Source of the DNA: Pseudomonas paracarnis
Lineage (GTDB): Bacteria; Pseudomonadota; Gammaproteobacteria; Pseudomonadales; Pseudomonadaceae
NCBI RefSeq assembly: GCF_904063055.1
Contig: NZ_CAJFCN010000007.1
Span: 186,001-250,000 of the forward strand
Direction of reading: 5' to 3'
Length of the DNA stretch: 64,000 nucleotides
Under the pieces are notes generated by a model. That model did not search any database. It was given only the letters and a program-made list of their open reading frames with translations, and was not told the DNA's origin. The position numbers were made by a program, and so were the translations under genes. Below are positions 9,046-17,827 of this stretch, piece after piece (the stretch's first letter is position 1; the number at the start of each line of letters is the position of its first letter).

Positions 9046-10485
9046 ATGTTCGGTTTGGAGGCGCTAGATCTCGCCCGAATTCAATTCGCGTTCACCATCT
9101 CATTCCACATCCTGTTCCCGGCGATCACCATCGGCCTGGCCAGTTACCTTGCGGTGCTGGAGGGCTTGTGGCTCAAGACCCACAACGACACCTACCGTGA
9201 CCTCTATCATTTCTGGTCGAAGATCTTTGCCGTCAACTTCGGCATGGGTGTGGTATCGGGCCTGGTCATGGCCTACCAGTTCGGCACCAACTGGAGCCGC
9301 TTCTCAGACTTCGCCGGTGCCGTCACCGGGCCGTTGCTGACGTACGAAGTGCTCACGGCCTTCTTCCTCGAGGCCGGTTTCCTGGGGGTGATGTTGTTTG
9401 GCTGGAACAAGGTGGGGCGCAAGCTGCACTTCTTCGCCACCGTGATGGTGGCCGTGGGTACGTTGATCTCCACGTTCTGGATTCTCGCCTCCAACAGCTG
9501 GATGCAGACGCCCCAGGGCTTTGAAATCATCGATGGCCGCGTGATACCGACCGACTGGTTGGCGGTGATCTTCAACCCCTCGTTCCCCTACCGCCTGATG
9601 CACATGGCCACAGCGGCGTTCGTGGCCACGGCCTTCTTCGTCGGCTCGTCGGCGGCCTGGCATCTACTGCGCGGCAAGGACAACCCGGCGATCCGCAAAA
9701 TGCTCTCGATGGCGATGTGGATGGCCTTGATCGTTGCGCCCATCCAGGCGGTGATCGGCGACTTCCACGGCCTCAATACCCTCAAGCATCAGCCGGCCAA
9801 GATCGCCGCGATTGAAGGCCACTGGGAAAATATCGGCAACGAACCCACGCCGCTGATCCTGTTCGGCTGGCCGGACATGAAAGCCGAGAAAACCAAATAC
9901 GCGGTCGAGATTCCGTACCTGGGCAGCCTGATCCTGACTCACTCCCTCGACAAGCAAGTGCCGGCGCTCAAGGAGTTCCCGCCTGAAGACCGCCCCAACT
10001 CCACCATTGTGTTCTGGTCGTTCCGGGTCATGGTCGGCCTGGGGTTCCTGATGATCTTCACCGGTCTGTTCAGCCTGTGGCTGCGCCGGGGCGACAAGAT
10101 GTACACGTCCAAACCGTTCCTGTACCTGGCGTTGTGGATGGGCCCGTCTGGCCTGATTGCGATTCTTGCCGGCTGGTTCACCACCGAAATCGGTCGCCAG
10201 CCCTGGGTGGTCTACGGGTTGATGCGCACGGCGGATGCCTCCTCCGGGCATAGCCTGACGCAGATGACCATTACCCTGGTGTTGTTCGTGGTGGTGTACT
10301 TCGCGCTGTTCGGTGCGGGCCTGGGCTACATGATGCGCCTGGTACGCAAAGGCCCCGTGACCCACGACAGCACCGAGCCAGCCCACGGTGGCCCTGGCCA
10401 GAAACGCACCCCGGCGCGTCCGTTGTCTGCTGCCGACGATGGCAGTGATAACGACCACGACCACATCCAGCACAAGGGGAATTGA
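9046..10485 (+). CDS. cioA: Cyanide-insensitive terminal oxidase subunit I
   Basis: Subunit I (CydA family) of the bd-type quinol oxidase, 479 residues, which carries the haem groups and the quinol site and reduces oxygen at the cytoplasmic membrane. Visible signatures are the haem-ligand helix FTISFHILFPAITIG, GLVMAYQFGTNW, and GRQPWVVYGLMRT near the C-terminus, all conserved in the family. The shorter Q-loop between helices 6 and 7 is the CIO type. I start at the ATG at 9046, preceded by AGAGGAAG, rather than at the upstream frame opening at 8998, whose extra residues are not hydrophobic or conserved. The C-terminal tail is a His/Asp-rich hydrophilic extension (SDNDHDH). cioB follows one base after the stop. 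Confidence 0.95.
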   Translation: MFGLEALDLARIQFAFTISFHILFPAITIGLASYLAVLEGLWLKTHNDTYRDLYHFWSKIFAVNFGMGVVSGLVMAYQFGTNWSRFSDFAGAVTGPLLTYEVLTAFFLEAGFLGVMLFGWNKVGRKLHFFATVMVAVGTLISTFWILASNSWMQTPQGFEIIDGRVIPTDWLAVIFNPSFPYRLMHMATAAFVATAFFVGSSAAWHLLRGKDNPAIRKMLSMAMWMALIVAPIQAVIGDFHGLNTLKHQPAKIAAIEGHWENIGNEPTPLILFGWPDMKAEKTKYAVEIPYLGSLILTHSLDKQVPALKEFPPEDRPNSTIVFWSFRVMVGLGFLMIFTGLFSLWLRRGDKMYTSKPFLYLALWMGPSGLIAILAGWFTTEIGRQPWVVYGLMRTADASSGHSLTQMTITLVLFVVVYFALFGAGLGYMMRLVRKGPVTHDSTEPAHGGPGQKRTPARPLSAADDGSDNDHDHIQHKGN

Positions 10486-10486
10486 G

Positions 10487-11494
10487 ATGGGTATTGATCT
10501 TCCGCTGATCTGGGCCGTGATCATCATCTTCGGCATCATGATGTACGTGGTCATGGACGGCTTCGACCTGGGGATCGGCATTCTTTTCCCCTTTGTTCCG
10601 GGCAAAGTCGACCGTGACGTGATGATGAACACCGTGGCGCCCGTATGGGACGGCAACGAAACCTGGCTGGTACTCGGCGGCGCGGCGTTGTTCGGCGCGT
10701 TCCCGCTGGCCTATTCGGTGGTGCTGTCGGCGCTGTACCTGCCGCTGATCTTGATGCTGATCGGGCTGATCTTCCGCGGCGTGGCCTTTGAGTTCCGCTT
10801 CAAGGCCAAGGACCACAAGCGTCACCTGTGGGACAAGGCGTTTATTGGCGGCTCGCTGGCGGCGACTTTCTTCCAGGGGGTGGCGTTGGGCGCCTTTATC
10901 GACGGTATTCCGGTGGTGGATCGCCAGTTCGCCGGCGGCTCACTGGACTGGCTCACACCCTTCACGATGTTCTGCGGCGTGGCGCTGATCGTGGCGTATG
11001 CCTTGCTCGGCTGCACCTGGCTGATCATGAAGACCGAAGGCAAGTTGCAGGAGCAGATGCACAACCTGGCGCGGCCATTGGCCTTCGTGGTGTTGGCGGT
11101 GATCGGCATCGTCAGCATCTGGACGCCGCTGACCCACCCGGAAATCGCGTCGCGCTGGTTCACCTTGCCGAACCTGTTCTGGTTCCTGCCGGTGCCGATC
11201 CTGGTGCTGGTTACCATGTACGGGCTGATCCGCGCCGTGGCACGTAATGCGCACTACACGCCGTTCCTGTTGACGCTGGTGCTGATTTTCCTCGGCTACA
11301 GTGGCCTGGGGATCAGCCTGTGGCCGAACATCATCCCGCCGTCCGTGTCGATCTGGGATGCCGCCGCGCCGCCGCAAAGCCAGGGCTTCATGCTGGTGGG
11401 CACGTTGTTCATCATCCCGTTCATCCTGGGCTACACCTTCTGGAGCTACTACGTGTTCCGCGGCAAGGTCACCCACGAAGACGGCTATCACTAG
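10487..11494 (+). CDS. cioB: Cyanide-insensitive terminal oxidase subunit II
   Basis: Subunit II (CydB family), 335 residues with about eight to nine membrane helices. The N-terminal motif YVVMDGFDLGIGILFPF and VWDGNETWLVLGGAALFGAFP are the CydB hallmarks. The ATG at 10487 is set by AAGGGGA at 10474-10480 and lies one base after the cioA stop, so the two are co-translated. It packs against CioA and completes the oxidase. The third, very small subunit follows 12 bases downstream. Confidence 0.95.
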   Translation: MGIDLPLIWAVIIIFGIMMYVVMDGFDLGIGILFPFVPGKVDRDVMMNTVAPVWDGNETWLVLGGAALFGAFPLAYSVVLSALYLPLILMLIGLIFRGVAFEFRFKAKDHKRHLWDKAFIGGSLAATFFQGVALGAFIDGIPVVDRQFAGGSLDWLTPFTMFCGVALIVAYALLGCTWLIMKTEGKLQEQMHNLARPLAFVVLAVIGIVSIWTPLTHPEIASRWFTLPNLFWFLPVPILVLVTMYGLIRAVARNAHYTPFLLTLVLIFLGYSGLGISLWPNIIPPSVSIWDAAAPPQSQGFMLVGTLFIIPFILGYTFWSYYVFRGKVTHEDGYH

Positions 11495-11506
11495 GAGGGT
11501 TGAAAC

Positions 11507-11671
11507 ATGTCCAAACCTTCGTTGCACGAAATTGAACAGGCCGAGAAGCAGCCATTGTGGCGGCGCCTGGGGTGGCTGGCGATGATCTGGACCGGCAGCG
11601 TGCTGGCCCTGTTTGTGGTGGCCAGCCTGATGCGCATGTTCATGAATGCGGCAGGCCTGAGCACGCACTGA
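11507..11671 (+). CDS. Small DUF2474 membrane subunit of the CIO oxidase (CioZ/CydX-like)
   Basis: A 54-residue single-pass membrane protein: a polar N-terminus (MSKPSLHEIEQAEKQ), LWRRLGW, then one hydrophobic helix of about 20 residues (LAMIWTGSVLALFVVASLM). Small proteins of the DUF2474/CydX kind stabilise bd-type oxidases, and this one sits 12 bases after cioB behind GGAGGG at 11494-11499. It is the last gene of the cio operon before a strong bidirectional terminator. Too short for most automatic calls but well supported by position, start signal and composition. Confidence 0.88.
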   Translation: MSKPSLHEIEQAEKQPLWRRLGWLAMIWTGSVLALFVVASLMRMFMNAAGLSTH

Positions 11672-11681
11672 TACTCCTACG

Positions 11682-11722
11682 AAAAAGCCCTGCTTTTCTT
11701 GATCGAAAAGCAGGGCTTTTTT
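11682..11722. terminator. Bidirectional Rho-independent terminator between cio operon and rlmG
   Basis: AAAAAGCCCTGCTTTTC pairs with GAAAAGCAGGGCTTTTT across a six-base loop, giving a 17-bp stem with a T run on either strand. It ends both the cio operon and the convergent rlmG, whose stop codon lies at its edge. Confidence 0.92.
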
Positions 11723-12845
11723 ATTTACGCGCCTTGAGGATCACGAACTTGGGCGTGGCCGCTACTTGCTCGACACCACGGAACAGCCGCGCCAGCTTGC
11801 TGTGGTAGCCCAGGTGACGATTCCCGACGATGTACAAGGCGCCACCGACCACCAGTGCTTCGCGTGCCTGCTGGAACATACGCCAGGCGAGGAAGTCACC
11901 GACCACTTGTTGTTGGTGGAACGGCGGGTTGCACAGCACCACGTCCAGCGATTGCGCCTCCTGGCCGGCCAGGCCATCGTCGGCACGTACGCTGACGTCC
12001 CGTTCACCCAAGGCGGCTTGCCAGTTTTCGGCGGCCGATTGCACTGCCATATACGACTCATCCACCAAGGTGTAGTGCGCGTCGGGGTTTTGCAGGGCGC
12101 TGGCAATCGCCAGTACGCCGTTGCCGCAGCCCAGGTCCGCCACGCGGGCGCTGCCCAGGCTTTTTGGCAGATGCGGCAGGAAGGCACGGGTGCCGATGTC
12201 CAGGCCTTCGCGGCAAAACACGTTGGCGTGGTTACACAACTCGATGACCGGCGCATCCAGGGTATAGCGGGTCGGGTAGGGCGAGACCGCGGCAGGGCGC
12301 TGCTCGACGCTGGCGATCAGCAACCGTGCCTTTTTGACCGCCAATGAGGCGTGCATGGGCCCGATGTAACGCTCCAGCAATTCACCTGCGGCCCGGGGCA
12401 AATGCTTGACCATCGCACCTGCGATCACCTCGGCGCCGGGCGCCAGTTGCCCTTGCAGGCGGATCAGTTGTTCTTCCAGCAACGCCAGGGTTTTCGGCAC
12501 GCGGATCAACACGCGATCGAACGGCCCGGTCGCGAGCTGGCTAGCCGGTATGAAGGGCACGGCATCGAAGGGCTTGCCGTTGCGCACCAGGTTTTTTTCC
12601 AGGCCCTGGGCGGCGAGGAACGAATCGCCGCTGGAGGTTACCTGTACCTGGCCCTGAAGGCTGGCCGCCAGGGCGCCGAAGCTGTCATTGAGGACCAGCA
12701 CGCGGGTGGCGGCAGTGGGCTGTTGCGCGGCGAGGTGGCTGAGCAGGTATTCGTCGGCGGCATCGAAGGCTTGCAGCGGATCATTGTGTTGCTCTGGCTG
12801 ACGAATCAGGTCGAGCTGGGCGAAAGGGCTGTCAAGCAGGGGCAT
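11721..12845 (-). CDS. rlmG: 23S rRNA (guanine-N2) methyltransferase RlmG
   Basis: A 374-residue protein of the RlmG/RsmC family, which makes m2G1835 in 23S rRNA using S-adenosylmethionine. An N-terminal degenerate methyltransferase-like domain (residues 1-180) is followed by the catalytic Rossmann domain with motif I VADLGCGNGVLAIAS, acidic LVDESYMAVQSA and motif IV VLCNPPFH. The C-terminus (YIVGNRHLGYHSKLARLF) is also family-typical. Length matches RlmG (about 375) rather than RsmC (about 340). It shares its terminator with the convergent cio operon. The 138 bases upstream contain a 13-base palindrome CGTAA-ATA-TTACG at 12933 of unknown meaning. Confidence 0.92.
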   Translation of the reverse strand: MPLLDSPFAQLDLIRQPEQHNDPLQAFDAADEYLLSHLAAQQPTAATRVLVLNDSFGALAASLQGQVQVTSSGDSFLAAQGLEKNLVRNGKPFDAVPFIPASQLATGPFDRVLIRVPKTLALLEEQLIRLQGQLAPGAEVIAGAMVKHLPRAAGELLERYIGPMHASLAVKKARLLIASVEQRPAAVSPYPTRYTLDAPVIELCNHANVFCREGLDIGTRAFLPHLPKSLGSARVADLGCGNGVLAIASALQNPDAHYTLVDESYMAVQSAAENWQAALGERDVSVRADDGLAGQEAQSLDVVLCNPPFHQQQVVGDFLAWRMFQQAREALVVGGALYIVGNRHLGYHSKLARLFRGVEQVAATPKFVILKARK

Positions 12846-12983
12846 GGCGGGGCAAGGCTCTGGGTAATCGACGGACCGTCTGAGTGAACGGCGGGGGCCA
12901 CGCGAAGCGCACCCTCAACACTCAGAATTGGCCGTAAATATTACGTTTTTTTCAACGCGATGACATGCGGTGTTTTGCGTGGG

Positions 12984-13695
12984 CTAAAACAGCCCGGCTT
13001 TAGCGGCACGCAGCACCGCCTGGATCTTGTTATGCACGCCCAGCTTCTTGAAGGTACTGCTGATATGAAAGCCCACGGTGCGCTCGGACAGGCAAAGAAT
13101 CGCGGCAATCTCGGAGGCGGTCTTGCCCATCGCGGACCACTTGAGTATTTCTGTTTCCCGGGCAGTCAATTTGCTGGGCGCTTTGATCTCGGGTGCGTTG
13201 GCGTACTTGCGCGCGACCACCGCATGCATCACATGGCAAAGCCACAACACCTGGGCGGTTTTTTCGTAGAGCTCTGCAGGGGTGACCTTGCCCTTGCTGC
13301 GAACCAGGGTCAGCATGCTGAACACCCCCCTGGAAATCATGCACGGGTTGGGTCCAGCCGAAATGCACTCCGCATGCCTGGGCCAACTCCCACAGCTGGG
13401 GGGCGTCAGCAAAGGTTTTTTGCTCCCAGAGAATGGGCAGTACCGAAGTTTTACAGTGGGTTACAACGGGGTCTACATCGAAGAAGTGTGCTTTTTTATA
13501 AATACTGAGCCATTCATTTGGATAGTTATTGAATAAAATTGGTTTTGTAGGGGGGCATTGTGATTGGGTGCTCATGGTAAAGGAGCAATATTCGAAGCCT
13601 AGTTCATAGGTGTGGTTTATCACCATCTCAAACACACTGGTGATTTCACTCTCGCCGTCCAGCTTGGGTAGCCGGGTATTATGCCAATTGACCAT
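12984..13695 (-). pseudogene. LuxR-type quorum-sensing regulator, frameshifted
   Basis: Two overlapping frames together make one complete LuxR-type protein of about 236 residues. The first, from the ATG at 13695 (GGAGAG upstream), encodes an autoinducer-binding domain with the conserved aromatic/acid pattern (YCSFTMS, YPNEWLSIYKKAHFFDVDPVV, WEQKTFADAPQLWELAQACGVHFGWTQPVHDFQG). The second carries VFSMLTLVRS and the HTH (LTARETEILKWSAMGKTASEIAAILCLSERTVGFHISSTFKKLGVHNKIQAV). They are joined at a run of six C (plus strand 13325-13330): removing one base restores DFQGVFSML, the expected family sequence. No luxI-type synthase is in the window, so the intact gene would be a LuxR solo. The extra base may be a real mutation, a phase-variable slip or a sequencing error. 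Confidence 0.85.
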
Positions 13696-13764
13696 CGGTG
13701 ACTCTCCATAGGTGTCTGTGTAACCTGGGTACGTCCTGATCTCCCAATGCAACTCGAAAAGAAG

Positions 13765-13782
13765 TGTAGGGTAAGTCCTACA
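13765..13782. promoter_or_regulatory. Lux-box-like palindrome upstream of the luxR gene
   Basis: TGTAGG-GTAAGT-CCTACA is an 18-base perfect dyad (6-bp arms), the size of a LuxR-type operator, about 70 bases upstream of the luxR start. It may be an autoregulatory site. Assigned from symmetry and position only. The remaining 13783-14131 stretch is AT-rich (poly-A/T at 13791-13803 and 13879-13886) and shows no gene on either strand that I can support. Confidence 0.45.
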
Positions 13783-14131
13783 ACTGAGTTTAAAAAAAAT
13801 TTTATCTACAGGGCTCGTTTAGTTCGCCGGTTTTGTACAAGACTCGAAGTTTTGTATAGGAGCGCTTGGCAGGGGCTTTTTTTTCAATGTTTTGAAGGTG
13901 GTATCAAAATGATGTCGCTGTAAGTGCCGTTGCTTCTAGTGAGGTATTCGGGGCACGTTAATAGCCAAATAGTTAGTTCCGGAGTGGAGTGCATGGTTGA
14001 CCCCGTGATGGGCAAAAAACGTGCAGCCCAGCTGAGTGTGCTTTGAGCGATTGCAAAGCCAGTACCAATCATCGGTGTTTGCGCGGGCTGTTTTGAGGGA
14101 CACTAAAGGCCTGTGCAAAACGGAGCCCCCC

Positions 14132-14908
14132 ATGACGGCCAGTGCTGAGAAATTTACCCGCCAGACCCTGCTCGATGTGCAATCGCTGACCCCCAGCCTG
14201 TTCACCCTGCGCACCACCCGCGATGCCGGTTTTCGTTTTACCGCCGGCCAGTTCGTGCGCCTGGGCGTTACCAAGGCGGATGGCAGCACCGTGTGGCGTG
14301 CCTATTCCATCGTGTCTTCGCCGTTTGATGAGCATCTGGATTTCTTTTCCATCGTGGTCCCCGGTGGTGAGTTCACCAGTGAACTGAGCCGTCTGAAGGT
14401 GGGCGATACCTTGCTGGTAGAGCGCCAGGCTACGGGTTTTCTGACCCTCAACCGCTTTGTCGACGGGCGCGACCTGTGGTTGCTGGGAACCGGTACGGGC
14501 GTCGCGCCGTTCCTGTCGATCCTGCAGGACTTCGAAGTCTGGGAAAAATTCGAGCGCATCATCCTGGTGTACAGCGCCCGGGAAGCCAAGGAACTGGCCT
14601 ACCAGTCGCTGATCGACACGCTGGGTGAGCGCGAGTACCTGGCCGAGTACGCCCACAAGCTCACCTACATTCCCATCGTCACCCGCGAGCAGCATCCGGG
14701 CGCGTTGAATGGGCGTATTACGGCCTTGATCGAAAATGGCGAATTGGAGCGGGCCGCCGGCGTGGAGCTGACGGCGCAGGATTCGCGCGTACTGATTTGC
14801 GGCAACCCGCAGATGGTCGATGACACGCGCCAGTTGCTCAAGCAGCGGGACATGCAACTGAGCCTGAGCCGACGGCCTGGCCAGGTGGCGGTAGAAAATT
14901 ATTGGTAG
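14132..14908 (+). CDS. fpr: Ferredoxin--NADP+ reductase
   Basis: FAD-dependent reductase of 258 residues that moves electrons between NADPH and ferredoxin or flavodoxin in the cytoplasm. Motifs in order: the FAD-binding WRAYSIVSSP (RxYS) near residue 50, FFSIVVPGGEFTSELSRLKVGD, the NADP-binding GTGTGVAPFLSIL near 120, and LICGNPQMVDD near 220. The short C-terminal ending VENYW is the bacterial subclass type. The ATG at 14132 is preceded by CGGAG; the longer frame from 14036 adds residues not found in the family. In Pseudomonas fpr is induced by superoxide through FinR; no site can be named here. Confidence 0.93.
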   Translation: MTASAEKFTRQTLLDVQSLTPSLFTLRTTRDAGFRFTAGQFVRLGVTKADGSTVWRAYSIVSSPFDEHLDFFSIVVPGGEFTSELSRLKVGDTLLVERQATGFLTLNRFVDGRDLWLLGTGTGVAPFLSILQDFEVWEKFERIILVYSAREAKELAYQSLIDTLGEREYLAEYAHKLTYIPIVTREQHPGALNGRITALIENGELERAAGVELTAQDSRVLICGNPQMVDDTRQLLKQRDMQLSLSRRPGQVAVENYW

Positions 14909-14938
14909 AAAAAAGGCGCCTTGCGAGGCGCCTTTTTT
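14909..14938 (+). terminator. Rho-independent terminator of fpr
   Basis: AAAAAAGGCGCCT-TGCG-AGGCGCCTTTTTT immediately after the fpr stop: a GC-rich stem followed by six T. Because it is symmetric with A and T runs it can also serve convergent mscL. Confidence 0.9.
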
Positions 14939-14949
14939 GCATCCGCCGG

Positions 14950-15366
14950 TTAAAGCGGCTTGTTGTTCTGTGCCTTGAGCAGATCGCGGATCTCGCCCAG
15001 CAGCACTTCTTCCTTGCTCGGCGTCGGCGGCAGGCTTGGGGCCACGGCTTCTTCGCGCTTCAGACGGTTGATCGCCTTCACGCCCATGAAGATTGCAAAC
15101 GCGACGATTATAAAGTCGATGATGCTCTGGATGAACTTGCCGTAGGCCAGGACAACAGCGGGTACATCACCTTGTGCTGCCTTGAGCGTGACGGCCAGAT
15201 CGGCAAAGTCCACGCCACCGATCAGCAGGCCGATGGGAGGCATTATCACGTCGCCTACAAATGAGGAAACAATCTTGCCGAAGGCAGCACCGATGATGAT
15301 ACCGACGGCCATGTCGACCACATTACCTTTGACCGCGAAGGCCTTGAACTCACTGATCACGCCCAT
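14950..15366 (-). CDS. mscL: Large-conductance mechanosensitive channel
   Basis: Inner-membrane homopentameric channel of 138 residues that opens under membrane tension to release solutes. The N-terminal amphipathic helix and first membrane helix (EFKAFAVKGNVVDMAVGIIIGAAFGKIVSSFVGDVIMPP) contain the glycine-rich pore constriction. The second helix is IIDFIIVAFAIFMGVKAINRL, followed by the C-terminal cytoplasmic bundle EEVLLGEIRDLLKAQ. The start has AAGGA about 8 bases upstream. It is convergent with fpr and followed in the other direction by katB, the usual Pseudomonas neighbour. The 287-base gap 15367-15653 is AT-rich and presumably holds the mscL and katB promoters; I could not identify a convincing OxyR site. 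Confidence 0.96.
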   Translation of the reverse strand: MGVISEFKAFAVKGNVVDMAVGIIIGAAFGKIVSSFVGDVIMPPIGLLIGGVDFADLAVTLKAAQGDVPAVVLAYGKFIQSIIDFIIVAFAIFMGVKAINRLKREEAVAPSLPPTPSKEEVLLGEIRDLLKAQNNKPL

Positions 15367-15653
15367 AGGTTATTCCTTGTTACAGTTGAGGAGGGTGGAG
15401 GTCAGTGTAATTCAGTCGAACAGCGCTTGCTCGACACAACTGTTAACACTGTCGGTTTTTATCGACACATCAAATCGCAAATAGTTTGCAAAGTGCCATC
15501 AATCGCGCGCGAATTAGCCGCTATTTCAGCGAGTTACCAGATTTTTTTCTTAATCGGGTCTGTGGTGTTTTTCTATTTATCTTCTGACTCGCAGGTCACT
15601 AGCCTCTGACAAGCACAACAGAATGTGCGCTAAAAAAACCAGAGGAAACCTCG

Positions 15654-17195
15654 ATGAACACTCCAATCAGCCGCAGGCCCGTGTCGGCGCGCCATGCGCT
15701 GGCACTGGTAACCGCCAGCCTGCTTTCCCTCTCTGTGCAAGCCGCCAACCTGACCCGCGATAACGGGGCCAACGTCGGTGATAACCAGAACTCCCAGACC
15801 GCCGGCGCCAATGGCCCGGTGTTGCTGCAGGATGTGCAACTGATCCAGAAGCTGCAGCGCTTCGACCGCGAACGCATCCCGGAGCGCGTGGTGCACGCAC
15901 GCGGCACGGGCGCCCATGGCACCTTCACCGTGACCGACAACCTCAGCGACCTGACCAAGGCCAAAGTGTTCGCCGCCGGTGAAACCACGCCGGTGTTCGT
16001 GCGCTTCTCGGCGGTGGTGCATGGCAACCACTCCCCGGAAACCCTGCGGGACCCACGGGGCTTCGCCACCAAGTTCTATACCGCCGAAGGTAACTGGGAC
16101 CTGGTCGGTAATAACTTTCCAACGTTCTTTATTCGCGATGCCATCAAGTTCCCGGACATGGTCCATGCCTTTAAACCGGACCCGCGCACTAACCTGGACG
16201 ATGACTCGCGCCGTTTCGACTTCTTCTCCCATGTTCCAGAGTCCACTCGTACACTGACCGAGTTGTACTCGGACTCCGGCACCCCCGCCAGTTACCGCGA
16301 AATGGACGGCAATGGCGTACATGCCTACAAGTTGATTAACACTAAAGGTGAAGTGCACTACGTCAAGTTCCATTGGAAGAGCCTGCAGGGCATCAAGAAC
16401 CTTGATCCCAAGCAAGTTACCGAAGTGCAAGGGCGTGACTACAGCCATATGACCAATGATCTGGTCACGCACATCAACAAAGGCGACTTCCCTAAGTGGG
16501 ACCTGTATGTGCAGGTGCTCAAGCCTGAAGACCTGGCCAAGTTTGATTTCGACCCACTGGATGCCACCAAGATCTGGCCGAATGTGCCCGAGCGCAAAGT
16601 CGGGCAAATGGTGCTGAACCGCAACCCGGCCAATGTGTTCCAGGAAACCGAGCAAGTCGCGATGGCCCCGGCCAACCTGGTACCGGGTATCGAGCCGTCG
16701 GAAGACCGTTTGCTGCAGGGGCGGGTTTTCTCCTACGCCGATACGCAGATGTACCGCCTGGGCGCGAACGCCCTGCAGTTGCCGATCAACGCTCCACGGG
16801 TCACCGTCAACAACGGCAACCAGGATGGCGCGATGAACTTTGGCAAGACCACCACCGGTGTGAATTACCAGCCAAGCCGCCTGTTGCCGCGCGAAGAGCC
16901 GCAAGCCGCACGCTACAGCCAGGCGCCGCTGTCGGGCAGCACCCAGCAGGCCAAGATCCAGCGTGAGCAGAACTTCAAGCAGGCCGGTGACCTGTACCGT
17001 TCCTACACCAAGAAAGAGCGCGAAGACCTGATCAACAACTTCGGCGGCTCATTGGCCACCACCGATGACGAGAGCAAGCACATCATCCTGTCGTTCCTCT
17101 ACAAGGCCGATCCCGAATACGGCACCGGCGTGGCCAAGGTCGCCAAGGGCGACCTGGCTCGCGTAAAGGCGCTGGCGGAAAAACTGACTGACTGA
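15654..17195 (+). CDS. katB: Catalase KatB (exported clade)
   Basis: Monofunctional haem catalase, 513 residues, that disproportionates hydrogen peroxide. An N-terminal signal sequence (hydrophobic core ALALVTASLLSLSVQAA, cleavage near residue 31) marks the periplasmic KatB type of Pseudomonas. Catalytic residues visible are His81 in VVHARGTGAHG and the Asn in LVGNNFPTFFIRDA; the proximal haem tyrosine is in the RVFSYADTQMYRLG motif. Good AGAGGA precedes the ATG. It is followed by the ankyrin gene ankB, which in P. aeruginosa is co-transcribed with katB and needed for full catalase activity. KatB is known to be peroxide-inducible through OxyR. Confidence 0.95.
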   Translation: MNTPISRRPVSARHALALVTASLLSLSVQAANLTRDNGANVGDNQNSQTAGANGPVLLQDVQLIQKLQRFDRERIPERVVHARGTGAHGTFTVTDNLSDLTKAKVFAAGETTPVFVRFSAVVHGNHSPETLRDPRGFATKFYTAEGNWDLVGNNFPTFFIRDAIKFPDMVHAFKPDPRTNLDDDSRRFDFFSHVPESTRTLTELYSDSGTPASYREMDGNGVHAYKLINTKGEVHYVKFHWKSLQGIKNLDPKQVTEVQGRDYSHMTNDLVTHINKGDFPKWDLYVQVLKPEDLAKFDFDPLDATKIWPNVPERKVGQMVLNRNPANVFQETEQVAMAPANLVPGIEPSEDRLLQGRVFSYADTQMYRLGANALQLPINAPRVTVNNGNQDGAMNFGKTTTGVNYQPSRLLPREEPQAARYSQAPLSGSTQQAKIQREQNFKQAGDLYRSYTKKEREDLINNFGGSLATTDDESKHIILSFLYKADPEYGTGVAKVAKGDLARVKALAEKLTD

Positions 17196-17252
17196 TTCGT
17201 TGGTTATGGTCGGCGCCTTCACGGGCGTCGACCTTTGGCAGGAGAACACCCT

Positions 17253-17792
17253 ATGCGCATCACTATCGGTTTACTGATGGCCATGCTGGCCTTCGCTGCC
17301 CATGCCGAGTCCCCCGACCCGGTGGCGCTCAAGGCACAGTTGCAGGACTACTATTTCGACGCCGCCCGTCGTGGCGACCTCGACATGCTCAACACCTTCA
17401 TAGAGTCCGGCTACGGCCTCAATGCCCAGGATGACAAGGGCTACACCGCATTGATCCTGGCTGCTTATCACGGCCAGGGCCCGTATGTGGAGCGTCTGCT
17501 CGATGCTGGCGCCGACGCCTGCGTGCAGGATAAACGCGGTAACACAGCGTTGATGGGCGCCATCTTCAAAGGTGAGCTGAAAATCGCCCAGCGCCTGTTG
17601 GCCACCGACTGCAACCCCGACCAACGCAACGGCGCAGGGCAGACCGCCGCCATGTACGCCGGGTTGTTCAAGCGCGTCGAGTTGCTGGGCGCGCTGCAAG
17701 CCAAAGGCGCCGACCTGAACGCCGAAGACCCCGTCGGTAACAGCGCTTCACGTTTGGCTAATGGCGAAATCCGGACCCCAGCGTCGCGCTGA
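17253..17792 (+). CDS. ankB: Periplasmic ankyrin-repeat protein AnkB
   Basis: A 179-residue protein with a signal peptide (MRITIGLLMAMLAFAAHA) and about four ankyrin repeats (DKGYTALILAAYHGQGPYVERLLDAGAD, KRGNTALMGAIFKGELKIAQRLL, GAGQTAAMYAGLFKRVELLGALQAKGAD). The ATG at 17253 has GGAGA upstream; a frame opening at 17235 is not supported by its own signal. It lies 57 bases after katB. In P. aeruginosa AnkB acts in the periplasm to support KatB activity, so the pair is a functional unit. Confidence 0.9.
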   Translation: MRITIGLLMAMLAFAAHAESPDPVALKAQLQDYYFDAARRGDLDMLNTFIESGYGLNAQDDKGYTALILAAYHGQGPYVERLLDAGADACVQDKRGNTALMGAIFKGELKIAQRLLATDCNPDQRNGAGQTAAMYAGLFKRVELLGALQAKGADLNAEDPVGNSASRLANGEIRTPASR

Positions 17793-17827
17793 GCTATCAT
17801 CGCGGTTTTTCGGTTGGAGGTTCTCAT

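Noticed and set aside
15367..15653. OxyR site upstream of katB
   Set aside because: Looked for ATAG/CTAT-spaced half-sites; only scattered partial matches, not enough to call.
15630..16904. 424-residue minus-strand frame opposite katB
   Set aside because: Shadow of a complete catalase gene.
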